Assembly (NCBI RefSeq): GCF_000682735.1
Contig: NZ_AWFD01000001.1
Coordinates: forward strand, 558,001-622,000
DNA from: Hyphomonas sp. CY54-11-8
GTDB taxonomy: Bacteria > Pseudomonadota > Alphaproteobacteria > Caulobacterales > Hyphomonadaceae
Direction of reading: 5' to 3'
Length of the DNA: 64,000 nucleotides
This document shows positions 1-8,866 of the stretch, one piece after another. The first letter of the stretch is position 1, and every line of letters starts with the position of its first letter. The position numbers were made by a program, and so were the translations under genes. The notes under the pieces were generated by a model. It was not told where the DNA came from, did no database searches, and worked only from the letters and a program-made list of their open reading frames with translations.

Positions 1-2478
1 TTCTGGGGCTGCCTGCTGATCTCCATCGCCGCGGCCAGCGTGGCGCTCGCCTGGCCGAAGGCCTCCGGCGCGCCGGGACCGATCCTGCTGATCGCCATGG
101 GCTCGGGTGGCCTCGTCTTCCTGCTGTGGACCGTCCGCGGGGCAGGGCGCATGCTGGGCCTCTTCCCGGAGAAAGGTTCCGCGATCCGCGCCGCGCAGGC
201 CAGCCAGCCGCGCTTCGGCTGGATCGAGGCGCTGGACGAAAGCGTGCTGATCGCAGACCAGGGCGGCGCCCCGGTGGCGGCGAACACCGCGTACAAGGAT
301 CTCACCAGCATGGCGCTGATGGTCAGCCAGGGCGACAATGCGCCGGTGACCGTGGACCGCCTGTTCGGCGCGAGCCCGGGCCTCGCCGCGCCGGTCTACC
401 GCCTGTCCAAGGATGCCAAGGCCGGCATGGCACGCCGCGAAGTGTTGCCGCCGATCACGATCGGCCCGGAGCAGGTGCCGGCCCAGTACGAAATCTCTGT
501 CTCTCCGCTGCCGCGCGGCAAGGTGCTCTGGCGCATCCGCCCGATCGCAGGCGAGCGCGAGGCGACCGGGGCAGCCGACCTGAAGTCGCTTTATGTCGAA
601 GACGCGCCGATGGGCTTCTTCGCCGCCCGTCCCGACGGCACGATCACTTATGCGAACTCCTGGTTGCGCGACACGCTCGGCCTGCCGGAGTCGGCGCGCA
701 ATGTCCGGATTGACGACATCATGCGCCCGGAATTCGTGAAGATGCTGTCGCGCGACCGCAAGACCGGCCTGCCGGGCCGGGTCGATGTCCAGATCCGCGG
801 CCGCGACGGAATCGAGATCCCGGTTCATGCCATCACCACCTGGTCGGGCCGCGGCGCCGAAGCTGCCGGCCGCACGATCCTGCTGCCGAGCGCGCAGATG
901 CTGAATGGCGGCGAGGAGCGTTTCGCCCTGACCGGCTCGCGCCCGCCGCGCCCGGATGGCGACCCGATGTTCGACGATGCGCCCTTCGGCGCGGTCCGCC
1001 TGCAGGGCGATAGCGTTCAGGGGGCGATCATTCTCGACGCCAACCGCGCGCTGATGGAAATGACCGGTGGCCAGGCAGCGCCCGGCGGCCAGTTCGCGGC
1101 CATGTTCCAGGCCGAAGACGGCGAGGATGCGCTTTCCAGCGTGCTTGTGGATGCGATCGACAAGCCGGTCGGCCTGAAGCTTGCCGGCAAGGATCCGCGC
1201 CACGTCAACGTGTTCGTCGCCCTTGATGGCAATGGCCGCCCGTCGGTCGCCTACGTCATGGACATCACAGACCAGCGCCAGTTGGAGATCCGCCTCGCGC
1301 ATGGCGAAAAGATGCAGGCCATCGGCCAACTCGCCGGCGGCGTGGCACACGACTTCAACAACGTCCTGCAGGGCATCATCCTCAACAATGAGGAACTGAT
1401 GGTGCGCCACCCGCTGGGCGATCCGTCCTATTCGAACCTCCAGTCCATCAACGAGTTCGCGATGCGGGCGAAGGAACTGGTGAAGATGCTGCTCGCCTAT
1501 GCGCGCCAGCAGACTTTCAAGCGCGAGATCTTCGCGGTGCCGGACTTCCTCAGCGAATTCTCGATCCTCCTGCGCCAGTTGCTGGACGAGCGGATCGAGC
1601 TGGAAGTCGTGCATGGTCGCGATGTGCCGCACATCAAGGCCGACAAGAACCAGCTGGAAAACGCGATCCTCAACCTCGCCACCAATGCGCGCGATGCGAT
1701 GCTGAGCCACAAGAATGGCGGCAAGCTGACGATCCGCACCGCGCGAGCGACCGGCGCCGATGCCCACGCCAAGGGCTTCAAGTTCGTCGAGGACGGCGAG
1801 TATATGCTGATCGAGGTGGAAGACACAGGCCACGGCATGTCGAAGGATGTGATGGAAAAGATCTTCCAGCCCTTCTTCACCACCAAGGAAGCCGGCGTCG
1901 GCACGGGCCTCGGCCTTGCCACCGTCTACGGCATCATCAAACAGTCCGGCGGTTATGTCTGCACGACGTCGACTGTCGGCAAAGGCACGACCTTCCACAT
2001 CTACCTGCCGGCCCTGAAGGCAGAAGAAGTGCCGGCCCCGGTCGAGGCAACGGCTGCCGACAAGGCGGCGGCCCGCCCGATGGATATTTCCGGACGCGGA
2101 CGGATCCTCCTCATCGAGGACGAGGACGGCGTGCGGGGCATCGCGGCCTCTCTGCTGCGCTCGCGCGGCTATGAAGTCGAAGAGGCCTGCGATGGCGAGG
2201 AAGCCATGGAGATTCTCGAAGACAATCCGCAAAGCTTCGACCTGGTCATCTCCGACGTGGTCATGCCGGGCAAGGATGGGCCGACCCTCATCCGTGAGGC
2301 GAAAGACCTGCTGGGCCATGCCCGCGTGATCTTCATCTCCGGCTATGCCGAGCGCGATATCGCCCAGCAGCTGGACGACGACCGCGCCGTCTCCTTTCTG
2401 CCAAAGCCCTTCACAGTTCGTCAGCTGGCTGAACGCGTGAAGCAGGAACTCGGCAGCCCCAGCAAGGAAGCCGCCTGA
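1..2478 (+). CDS. cckA: Hybrid sensor histidine kinase CckA, 5' end outside the window
   Basis: Bifunctional kinase/phosphatase at the top of the CckA-ChpT-CtrA/CpdR phosphorelay that controls cell cycle and flagellar genes in alphaproteobacteria. The frame is open from base 1, so the true start lies upstream; the first in-window start codon is GTG at 40. Two hydrophobic segments lie at the N-terminus (about bases 1-150), then PAS-like sensor regions (about 590-900 and 970-1270). The phosphoacceptor box GGVAHDFNN has its His codon at 1348. The ATPase domain has an N box (NLATNARDAM) and a GTGLGLATVYGI G2 box near 1900. A C-terminal receiver begins near 2101, with the acceptor Asp in LVISDVVMPG at 2254 and the conserved Lys in FLPKPF. 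The domain order fits CckA closely. A TrmO-like gene follows 26 bases downstream. Confidence 0.93.
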   Translation, partial: FWGCLLISIAAASVALAWPKASGAPGPILLIAMGSGGLVFLLWTVRGAGRMLGLFPEKGSAIRAAQASQPRFGWIEALDESVLIADQGGAPVAANTAYKDLTSMALMVSQGDNAPVTVDRLFGASPGLAAPVYRLSKDAKAGMARREVLPPITIGPEQVPAQYEISVSPLPRGKVLWRIRPIAGEREATGAADLKSLYVEDAPMGFFAARPDGTITYANSWLRDTLGLPESARNVRIDDIMRPEFVKMLSRDRKTGLPGRVDVQIRGRDGIEIPVHAITTWSGRGAEAAGRTILLPSAQMLNGGEERFALTGSRPPRPDGDPMFDDAPFGAVRLQGDSVQGAIILDANRALMEMTGGQAAPGGQFAAMFQAEDGEDALSSVLVDAIDKPVGLKLAGKDPRHVNVFVALDGNGRPSVAYVMDITDQRQLEIRLAHGEKMQAIGQLAGGVAHDFNNVLQGIILNNEELMVRHPLGDPSYSNLQSINEFAMRAKELVKMLLAYARQQTFKREIFAVPDFLSEFSILLRQLLDERIELEVVHGRDVPHIKADKNQLENAILNLATNARDAMLSHKNGGKLTIRTARATGADAHAKGFKFVEDGEYMLIEVEDTGHGMSKDVMEKIFQPFFTTKEAGVGTGLGLATVYGIIKQSGGYVCTTSTVGKGTTFHIYLPALKAEEVPAPVEATAADKAAARPMDISGRGRILLIEDEDGVRGIAASLLRSRGYEVEEACDGEEAMEILEDNPQSFDLVISDVVMPGKDGPTLIREAKDLLGHARVIFISGYAERDIAQQLDDDRAVSFLPKPFTVRQLAERVKQELGSPSKEAA

Positions 2479-2504
2479 AAGGAAGCCGAGGAGGAGAGGG
2501 TGAC

Positions 2505-2972
2505 ATGAGCCAGGCTTTCACCCTCCGCCCGATCGGTACGGTTTCTTCCACGCGCGACACGCCAATCGATGATGACTGGGATGCCATTCCGGCCCATATC
2601 GATCTCGATCCCGAGCAGTTTGACGAAGAGGCCCTGATGGGCCTCGACGCCTTTTCGCACTGCGAGATCCTCTTCCTGTTCGACCGGGTGCCGGACGAGA
2701 AGATCGAAACCGGTGCGCGCCACCCGCGGGGCAGGGAAGACTGGCCCCGCATCGGCATCTTCGCCCAGCGCGGCAAGAACCGGCCGAACCGGATCGGCCT
2801 CACCACCTGCCGCATCGTCTCCGCCGACGGATTGCGCCTGACGCTGACTGGCCTCGACGCCATCGACGGTACGCCGGTGCTGGACATCAAGCCCGTCATG
2901 TCCGGCTTTGCGCCGCGCGGCGATTTCCACGAACCCGTCTGGGCGAAGGAAATCATGGCAGGGTACTGGTAG
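2505..2972 (+). CDS. TrmO/TsaA-like SAM-dependent tRNA methyltransferase
   Basis: A 155-residue protein of the UPF0066 family. Characterised members (TrmO) methylate N6-threonylcarbamoyladenosine at position 37 of tRNA. The family signature is visible as GIFAQRGKNRPNRIGL near residues 85-100, followed by LDGTPVLDIKP-like sequence (here LDAIDGTPVLDIKP). The ATG at 2505 has a purine-rich site (GAGGAGAG) just upstream. It lies 26 bases after cckA and may be cotranscribed with it. The length fits a single-domain TrmO without the C-terminal extension. The family assignment is firm; the exact substrate is inferred. Confidence 0.85.
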   Translation: MSQAFTLRPIGTVSSTRDTPIDDDWDAIPAHIDLDPEQFDEEALMGLDAFSHCEILFLFDRVPDEKIETGARHPRGREDWPRIGIFAQRGKNRPNRIGLTTCRIVSADGLRLTLTGLDAIDGTPVLDIKPVMSGFAPRGDFHEPVWAKEIMAGYW

Positions 2973-3050
2973 ATCACGCTATCGGGAGTGCCATTGACGA
3001 TCGTCCGGACGAGGCGCATCGTTTGATGCCTGTTGAAAACAGGTGCCGAT

Positions 3051-3317
3051 ATGAAACTGAATCCAAACAGATTATTCGTCGCCGTTGCCATAGCCATTGC
3101 GGTTGCGTGGCTGATCTGCACGGCGCTGGTCGGGATCGCCCCGAGCGGCATGATGTCCCTCAGCGGGCATATGATGCACACAAATCTCCATGGCATGGCC
3201 TGGTCGATGAACCCCACCGGAATCATTGCCGGGCTCTTTGTGTGGAGTCTTTCGGGCGGCGCACTCGCCTGGCTGATCGCGACGCTCTACAATTATTTCG
3301 GCCGGAGTGACGGCTGA
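3051..3317 (+). CDS. Small two-helix membrane protein (DUF5676-like)
   Basis: An 88-residue protein starting at ATG 3051; an in-frame TTG at 3033 is a weaker choice. Two hydrophobic stretches are visible (about residues 7-27 and 53-77), separated by a Met/His-rich loop (MMSLSGHMMHTNLHGM). The composition resembles the DUF5676 small membrane proteins often found near metal-related genes; this assignment is from memory of the family pattern. No function can be stated. A repeated segment begins directly after its stop codon. Confidence 0.6.
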   Translation: MKLNPNRLFVAVAIAIAVAWLICTALVGIAPSGMMSLSGHMMHTNLHGMAWSMNPTGIIAGLFVWSLSGGALAWLIATLYNYFGRSDG

Positions 3318-3391
3318 AGTCTTTGCCAGCACGTGCGGCGCCCGTGACGGCACTTTGTGTGCAGGCTGAATTATCCGGAAGAGGTCCCGCG

Positions 3392-3690
3392 TCAGGTTTT
3401 GGGCAGGGGCAGGTTTGCGGCAAGAGCTGGCCGGCCTGGATTTTGCGGCAGGCCGTCGCAATGAATGCGCAGCGGCGCGCGAAGCGATGCGTAAGCCGGC
3501 GTGAACGCCGACCCGTCGCACGCCGCCGCGAGACGGCTGCTGGCATTCACGCGCGGCTTCAGCCAGTCGTTCGCCGCCTTGTCTTTCAGGCCGAAGTGAA
3601 TGCAGGTCAGGAATACCCGTCCATTCGGGGTGATGCTCCACCAATACCGCGCATCCTGCCCATAGGCCGCCCGCACCGCGACGCGGAAGC
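3392..3690 (-). pseudogene. Truncated copy 1 of a repeated conserved hypothetical ORF
   Basis: The minus-strand reading frame encodes AVRAAYGQDARYW, then ITPNGRVFLTCIHFGLKD and KAANDWLKPR, and later RLAAACDG, PAYA and LPLPKT before a stop at 3392. The same blocks, in the same order, occur in a second copy at 23296-23591. Bases 3551-3690 match that copy with only about two differences, while the 3' part of the frame has diverged at DNA level but keeps the protein blocks. The upstream (N-terminal) part is lost where a trbL fragment begins at 3691. No known family is recognised. Confidence 0.5.
3551..3690. repeat. 140-bp near-identical repeat, copy 1 (partner 23452-23591)
   Basis: By eye this segment matches 23452-23591 in the same orientation, with differences at only about two positions. 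Weaker similarity extends left to about 3322, just after the stop of the preceding gene. The match stops abruptly at 3690, where trbL sequence begins, so this end is a recombination junction. The rest of 3318-3550 holds the 3' part of the truncated ORF and no other gene. Confidence 0.85.
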
Positions 3691-4044
3691 GCCTCGACCG
3701 CCTACAGCATGGGAAACGCCGCTGCTGGCGGCGGCGCATCAGGTGTCGCCGCGGGTCTCGCCAGCGTCGGAAAAGCCGGCGTCGGCGCAGCGACGAACCC
3801 GCTTCGCCGTTCAATGAGCGAAAGCTACCGCTCCGGCGCGCGCGCCGCCTTCGAAGCGACCGGCGGCAAGTTCAGCAATAGCCCCGAGCCCGCCACGTCG
3901 ACGAACGACGGACCGCCGGCCTGGGCGCGCCGCATGAAACAACAGCAAACCCTTCACCACGGCGCCGCCGTCGCAGCTCATGCCGTTCGCTCCGGCGACC
4001 ATGGCGGCGGCGGGACCGCTGTCAGCCTTTCGGAGAAATCATGA
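3691..4044 (+). pseudogene. trbL: trbL 3' fragment (conjugal transfer inner-membrane protein)
   Basis: The frame is open from the junction at 3691 and encodes the Gly/Ala-rich tail typical of TrbL (VirB6-type) proteins: PLRRSMSESYRSGARAAFEATGG, then DGPPAWARRMKQQQTLHHG and AAHAVRSGDHGGGG before the stop. Full-length TrbL is several hundred residues with multiple membrane helices; only about 117 C-terminal residues remain, so the protein is almost certainly non-functional. The stop overlaps the trbF start (ATGA), the usual trb operon arrangement. An internal ATG at 3709 could start a short product, but no function is expected. Confidence 0.82.
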
Positions 4045-4727
4045 TCTTCCGTCGCCCGAGCGTTCGTTATTCCAAGACCCCCGAGCCCGTCACGCCGTAT
4101 CAGAAGGCCGCACAGGTCTGGGACGAGCGCATCGGGTCCGCCCGCGTGCAAGCCAGAAACTGGCGGGTAATGGCGTTCGGCTCGTTGCTGCTCTCAGGCG
4201 GGCTCAGCGCCGCTCTGGTCTGGCAATCCACGCAAGGGACGATCACGCCCTATGTTGTCGAGGTGGACAGGCTTGGCGCGGCGCAAGCGGTGGCGCCCGC
4301 CACCGCGGACTTCCGTCCAACCGATCCGCAAATCGCATACCACCTCTCGCGCTTTATCGAGAATGTGCGCCAAATCCCCGCCGATCCCATCGTGCTGCGC
4401 CAGAACTGGCTGCACGCGTATGATTTCACGACCGACAAGGGCGCGCTGGCGCTCAATGACTACGCCAGGGTGAACGATCCTTTCGCCAAGGTCGGCGACA
4501 CGCAGATCTCGATCGAAGTCTCCAGCGTTATCCGCGCCTCCGAGAGCAGCTTCCGCATCGCCTGGATCGAGCGCCGTTACGCCAACGGACAGCTCGCCGC
4601 GACCGAACGCTGGACCGCCATTCTCACCATCGTTCTGCAACAGCCGCGCGACGCCGAGCGCCTGCGCAAAAACCCGCTCGGCATCTTCGTCAACGCCATC
4701 AACTGGTCCCGGGAGTCCGCCCAATGA
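4041..4727 (+). CDS. trbF: Conjugal transfer protein TrbF (VirB8-like)
   Basis: A 228-residue bitopic inner-membrane component of the trb type IV secretion system, the VirB8 counterpart. The sequence shows a cytoplasmic start (RPSVRYSKTPEPVTPYQKAAQVWDERIG), one membrane helix at about residues 35-55, and a periplasmic domain with TPYVVEVDRLG and WTAILTIVLQQPRDAERLRKNPLGIFV near the C-terminus, all typical of TrbF. The start overlaps the trbL stop and the end overlaps trbG by four bases. With trbB-E, trbJ and most of trbL absent, it is probably a relic, although the frame is intact. Confidence 0.92.
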   Translation: MIFRRPSVRYSKTPEPVTPYQKAAQVWDERIGSARVQARNWRVMAFGSLLLSGGLSAALVWQSTQGTITPYVVEVDRLGAAQAVAPATADFRPTDPQIAYHLSRFIENVRQIPADPIVLRQNWLHAYDFTTDKGALALNDYARVNDPFAKVGDTQISIEVSSVIRASESSFRIAWIERRYANGQLAATERWTAILTIVLQQPRDAERLRKNPLGIFVNAINWSRESAQ

Positions 4728-5761
4728 TAAAAACACTTCGCCTGAACAAAGCCTCCATGACGGTGCTTCTCGCCGCGACCGCGCTCTCGGGATGCTCGAC
4801 ATTCAAGCCGCCTGAGATCGCTTACGACACCCCTCCGATCGAAGCTACGCTTCTTCCTGAACCGGAGCGTCCGGTACGGATCGTCGAGCGCACCAGTCCC
4901 TTGCCGCTGCCCGGTCAACTCAAGCCGATCAATGGGGGAGACCGGGCGCCGGAATCTGCCGATCCCGCCGAACGGGTGAACGAAGCGAACGCCGCCGCCC
5001 GGATGGAGCCGGTACGCGACGGCTTCATCAACGCCGTACAACTCTATCCCTATAACGAGGGTGCGCTCTATCAGGTTTACGCATCGCCGGGGCAGATCAC
5101 CGATATCGCCCTGCAGCCCGGAGAGAGCCTAGTTGGCTCCGGGCCGATCGCGGCCGGCGACACGGCGCGCTGGATCATCGGCGACACCCAGAGCGGTGCA
5201 GGCGACAGCCAGCGGATCCACATCCTGGTCAAACCGACGCGACCGGATCTTCAGACCAACCTCGTCATCAATACGGATCGGCGGACCTATCATCTCGAAC
5301 TGAGAGCGAACCCGTCCGCCTACATGGCGTCCGTCTCCTGGACCTATGCCGAAGACGCCTTGATCGCGCTCAGGCGGCGCAACGCCGAGGCGGAAGCAGC
5401 CTTCCCGATCGGACGCGACGTGGCGCTCGACTCCTTGCGCTTCCGCTACCGGATCGAGGGCGACCGCGCGCCCTGGCGGCCGCTTCGCGCCTTCGACGAT
5501 GGGCGGCAGGTCTTCATCGAGTTCCCGCGCGGGATCGGTCAGGGGGAAATGCCGCCGCTCTTCGTCATCGGACCGGAAGGCGAAGGCCAGCTCGTCAACT
5601 ACCGTATCGCCCGCAACTACATGATCGTCGATCGGCTTTTCGCCGCCGCCGAACTGCGTCTCGGTGACAGGCAGAAACGTGTGCGGATCGTCCGTACCGA
5701 CGGGGTGAGCCGCAACGCCCCTACCGCGTCACGTCCTCGCGCCGTGGGGCCGCGCAAATGA
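4724..5761 (+). CDS. trbG: Conjugal transfer protein TrbG (VirB9-like lipoprotein)
   Basis: A 345-residue outer-membrane-complex component of the trb conjugation channel. The N-terminus has a signal peptide ending in a lipobox (ATALSGC). The VirB9/CagX domain is seen as GALYQVYASPGQITDIALQPGE, RTYHLELRANPSAYMASVSW and the C-terminal block FDDGRQVFIEFP through VNYRIARNYMIVDRLFAAAELRLG. It overlaps trbF and trbI by ATGA-type junctions, so the genes form one translationally coupled unit. The frame is intact and of normal length. Confidence 0.92.
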   Translation: MIKTLRLNKASMTVLLAATALSGCSTFKPPEIAYDTPPIEATLLPEPERPVRIVERTSPLPLPGQLKPINGGDRAPESADPAERVNEANAAARMEPVRDGFINAVQLYPYNEGALYQVYASPGQITDIALQPGESLVGSGPIAAGDTARWIIGDTQSGAGDSQRIHILVKPTRPDLQTNLVINTDRRTYHLELRANPSAYMASVSWTYAEDALIALRRRNAEAEAAFPIGRDVALDSLRFRYRIEGDRAPWRPLRAFDDGRQVFIEFPRGIGQGEMPPLFVIGPEGEGQLVNYRIARNYMIVDRLFAAAELRLGDRQKRVRIVRTDGVSRNAPTASRPRAVGPRK

Positions 5762-6936
5762 GCGAGGATAGAGAACCCCGTGAGGACAAAAGGATCGCCG
5801 CCTCCTTGCGGCTGCGCGCCGATCCGCCAAGGGTCATGCGGCTATCGCGTCGCACGCTGACGGTTCTTGGCGCGGCCAGCGGACTCGGTCTCGGCGCCAT
5901 CCTGATTGTGGCTCTGCAAGATCGCAAACCGGCCGATGGACCGACGGAGCTCTATTCGACCGAGCGCATCCAGGCAGCCGAAGGTCTGTCGCGCCTTCCG
6001 ACCGACTATACACGCATACCTCGACTTGGACCGCCACTGCCCGGTGAGCTCGGGCGGCCGATCCTGTCAGCTCAACAACGCGGTCAGCCTGTGCCGGCGG
6101 TCGTCACTGCGCCTGCCGTCGATCCTGACGAACAGCGCCGGTTGCAAGAATTGGAGGCCGCCCGGCTCAGTCGCCTTTTCGCCGAAGCCAAGACCTCCAC
6201 CAGCGGACCCCAGCAAAATTCGACCGCAGTTTCTCCGACACCATCCGGCGCCGGATCATTCTTTCCCGCGAGTGCAACCGGCGTCACGCCAGACGCCACG
6301 GACAGACAGGAAGCCTTCCTCGACGAACCCGTTGAGCGCCGAACGACCGCCGCGGATCGACTCGTCGACCCTCCAAGCCCTTATGTCGTGCAAGCCGGAG
6401 CGGTCGTTCCGGCGGCCCTCGTGACCGGCCTGCGATCCGATCTTCCCGGCCAGATCACCGCGCAGGTGACGTCCAATGTCTATGACAGCCCGACCGGACG
6501 GTTCCTGCTGATCCCCCAAGGGGCGCGCCTCATCGGTGAATACGACAGCCGCGTCGCTTTCGGGCAAAGCCGCGTGCTGCTGGCCTGGACACGGTTGATC
6601 CTGCCCAATGGGCGCTCCATCGTTCTCGAACGCCAGCCCGGCGCCGACGAAGCGGGCTATGCCGGGCTGGAAGACGGCGTCAACAACCACTGGGGTCGGC
6701 TATTCATGGCGGCTGGGCTCGCCACCGTCCTGAACATCGGTGTGGAACTGGGCGCCGATGACGACGACGACATCGCCCGTGCCATTCGTGAGGGAACCCA
6801 GGACACAATCGGGCGCGCCGGGGACGAGATCGTCCGCCGTCAGATTTCCATCCCGCCGACCTTGACGATTCGCCCCGGTTTTCCGGTCCGCGTCATGGTC
6901 ACGCGCGACCTCATCCTCGAACCCTATCGGAATTGA
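5758..6936 (+). CDS. trbI: Conjugal transfer protein TrbI (VirB10-like)
   Basis: A 392-residue VirB10 homologue that spans from the inner to the outer membrane in type IV secretion. After a short cytoplasmic part, a membrane helix lies at about residues 30-52, followed by a Pro-rich spacer. The C-terminal domain carries the typical blocks PYVVQAGAVVPAALVTGL, PGQITAQVTSNVYDSPTG, LLIPQGARLIGEYDS and PGFPVRVMVTRDLILEPY. It overlaps trbG by ATGA and is followed within three bases by a DUF2274 gene, the arrangement seen in ICE-borne trb clusters. Confidence 0.93.
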   Translation: MSEDREPREDKRIAASLRLRADPPRVMRLSRRTLTVLGAASGLGLGAILIVALQDRKPADGPTELYSTERIQAAEGLSRLPTDYTRIPRLGPPLPGELGRPILSAQQRGQPVPAVVTAPAVDPDEQRRLQELEAARLSRLFAEAKTSTSGPQQNSTAVSPTPSGAGSFFPASATGVTPDATDRQEAFLDEPVERRTTAADRLVDPPSPYVVQAGAVVPAALVTGLRSDLPGQITAQVTSNVYDSPTGRFLLIPQGARLIGEYDSRVAFGQSRVLLAWTRLILPNGRSIVLERQPGADEAGYAGLEDGVNNHWGRLFMAAGLATVLNIGVELGADDDDDIARAIREGTQDTIGRAGDEIVRRQISIPPTLTIRPGFPVRVMVTRDLILEPYRN

Positions 6937-6939
6937 TCC

Positions 6940-7200
6940 ATGAGCAAACTAAAACTGGGCGCTATCCCAGACAACAAACCTGTCAAGCTGAGCATTGAAT
7001 TGCCAGCAGACGTGCATCGCGATCTTGTCGCCTATGCTGATGTGCTGGCCTGCGAGACTGGGCAGAAGAACGAAGCCGGAAAGCTTATCGCGCCTATGTT
7101 GGCGCGGTTCATGGCCACGGATCGCGGTTTTGCGAAACTTCGGAAAGAGAGGAGGCAGCCCCCTTCGCATGAACCCGCGCCAAACTCAAAAAACGCCTGA
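6940..7200 (+). CDS. DUF2274 family protein of the trb cluster
   Basis: An 86-residue protein that matches the DUF2274 pattern: KLKLGAIPDNKPVKLSIELPA, then VHRDLVAYADVLA and KLIAPMLARFMATDRGFAK. This small family typically ends trb operons of integrative conjugative elements and looks like a ribbon-helix-helix-type protein, but its role is not established. The last part of the gene overlaps, tail to tail, the 3' end of the minus-strand LysR gene by 92 bases. The overlap falls after the conserved core, so the tail may have been altered when the neighbouring DNA was joined. Confidence 0.82.
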   Translation: MSKLKLGAIPDNKPVKLSIELPADVHRDLVAYADVLACETGQKNEAGKLIAPMLARFMATDRGFAKLRKERRQPPSHEPAPNSKNA

Positions 7201-8050
7201 GCGCCGGATTGTCATTCTCGGGTCGCCAAACCAAGGAGAACGGTATGCGCTCGTCTGCCTCACCAATCCGAACAAATGTCACATTCGGATATGAGACTCC
7301 GCGCCAATGATCGGCGATGAGGCTGATACCGAGCCCAAGTCCAACTAAGGTCATGATTCCTTCGTGTCCGAGCCGGTGCCATTGCAAACTGACGGGTTTG
7401 CCAAGATCGGATATTCGGCGGTGGATGTAGTCGTGGATGTCCTGACCGGCCTCGCGTTTGCTGACGAGATAAGTTTCGTCTTCGACATCGGTCCAGGTAA
7501 GCTGCGTCTTCACGGCCAAATGCGAATTGGACGGCACAGCAAGATAAGTTCTTTCCTCGTCGAGGACCATCGTGTCACCGATTGCTAGAGAATTGGTCCC
7601 TGTGGCGATGAAGACGTCGATCTCACGATGATTCAGCAAGCTGAGAAGTTCGCCGCGCTCTGCCTCAGTAAAGCTCAGGTGGACGTCCGGGTGACCAAGC
7701 AAAAACTCTTCGATGACGCATCGAAGAGTTCCTCTTGATAACGAGGCGATTAGTCCGATCCGCAACTCTCCGGTTTTGGCTTCCCCCACACTGCGCGCCA
7801 TGTCCCATGCTGCACTCAGGTCATTCAAGATGCCACGCGCTCGTCCCACAAATACACGTCCCGCAAGGGTCAGCCTCGCTCCACTCCGACGCCGTTCGAA
7901 CAGCGAAACCCCAATCCTGTCCTCCACTCGAGCCACCCGACGGGAAATAGCAGGTTGACCAATGCCAAGTCGAAGGGCCGACTTGCGGAAGCTGCCTGTT
8001 TCCGCGACGGTCTCAATCGCTTTGAGGTCCAAAACAGAGAGGCGTTGCAT
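7109..8050 (-). CDS. LysR-family transcriptional regulator
   Basis: A 313-residue regulator. The N-terminal winged helix-turn-helix is clear (LKAIETVAETGSFRKSALRLGIGQPAISRRVARVEDRIGVSLFER), and the C-terminal periplasmic-binding-like effector domain runs from about residue 90 (GELRIGLIASLSRGTLR). It lies 105 bases beyond the GST gene on the same strand. A role in regulating the adjacent detoxification genes is possible but not shown. Its 3' end runs 92 bases into the DUF2274 gene. Codon use looks less GC-biased than in the core genes, in keeping with acquired DNA. Confidence 0.9.
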   Translation of the reverse strand: MQRLSVLDLKAIETVAETGSFRKSALRLGIGQPAISRRVARVEDRIGVSLFERRRSGARLTLAGRVFVGRARGILNDLSAAWDMARSVGEAKTGELRIGLIASLSRGTLRCVIEEFLLGHPDVHLSFTEAERGELLSLLNHREIDVFIATGTNSLAIGDTMVLDEERTYLAVPSNSHLAVKTQLTWTDVEDETYLVSKREAGQDIHDYIHRRISDLGKPVSLQWHRLGHEGIMTLVGLGLGISLIADHWRGVSYPNVTFVRIGEADERIPFSLVWRPENDNPALRRFLSLARVHAKGAASSLSEVSQNRDPWP

Positions 8051-8155
8051 TCGAGTTCTCAGGTCCTAGAAATTTCGGCGGCGCTTGCTCCTAATCTCGA
8101 TCACCACGGAAGGCCGCAGGAACAATTCGGGTATCTCGCAACCTCGAAAAAGAGA

Positions 8156-8866
8156 CTATGGCTTAACTTGGGACTCCAACCCGGCAGTTGCGCGATGTCT
8201 ACCTTCATTCGTCCGCATGAGCGAAGATAGGTATGAGTTCCGCCGAAGTAGAAATGCGCGCAGCAGAGATGGATAGTCTTCGCCAACGGCCTTCTCAACG
8301 CTATCTCTGCTACAGAGCGCTTGCCTCCAACGGTCGATCTTGGGAAGGTCGGTTAGGATGCCGAAGGCGCCAATCTCTTCGAACACGTTGAAATACCGGA
8401 AGACCGGGCCGAATACGACATCGACGAGACCGAACCTGTCGCCGGCAAAGTAAGGTCCTGCTTCAAGTTCTGCTTCCACCCGTCTGAACTTCTCATGCAG
8501 AACCGCAATTTTCGCGTCGAATACTCCCTCGTCGGATGCCGAATAGAAGCCCGCGATGTCGTTGAGGACGGCTGAGCCGAACTCCATCCAAGCCCTGTGG
8601 CGTGCCCGTTCGAGGGCGTCATGGGGATGGAGCGGATTGGGTTGTGTCTCTTCTAGATATTCGAGGATCACCGCAGATTCGAAGATCGGGACCTCGCCCT
8701 TCAGTAGCACCGGCGTCTTGCCCAAAGGCGACACTGCGAGGAACCAGTCAGGCTTGTTCGCGAGGTCAATGTAAGTCCGCTCAAACCTGACCTTTTTCTC
8801 CGCAAGCGAGATCGCCGCGCGCTGAACGTATGGGCAAAGCGTGTGACTTATCAAATGCAGGCTCAT
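8156..8866 (-). CDS. Glutathione S-transferase family protein
   Basis: A 236-residue GST-like protein. The N-terminal thioredoxin-fold domain is seen in LISHTLCPYVQRAAISLAEKKVRFERTYIDL, with a CPYV active-site-like motif, then the cis-Pro in GKTPVLL and the glutathione-binding FESAVILEYLEE. The helical C-terminal domain includes FGLVDVVFGPVFRYF. The ATG overlaps the stop of the Rieske-like gene (ATGA), so it is the third gene of a doxX-rieske-gst operon. Omega or beta class glutathionyl chemistry on quinones or electrophiles is plausible. The C-terminal tail after about residue 205 is unusual and may be extra sequence. Confidence 0.88.
   Translation of the reverse strand: MSLHLISHTLCPYVQRAAISLAEKKVRFERTYIDLANKPDWFLAVSPLGKTPVLLKGEVPIFESAVILEYLEETQPNPLHPHDALERARHRAWMEFGSAVLNDIAGFYSASDEGVFDAKIAVLHEKFRRVEAELEAGPYFAGDRFGLVDVVFGPVFRYFNVFEEIGAFGILTDLPKIDRWRQALCSRDSVEKAVGEDYPSLLRAFLLRRNSYLSSLMRTNEGRHRATAGLESQVKP

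Noticed and set aside
3323-3817. Plus-strand frame through the 140-base repeat into trbL
   Set aside because: It crosses the recombination junction in a frame that does not match TrbL, and the repeat is coding on the other strand.
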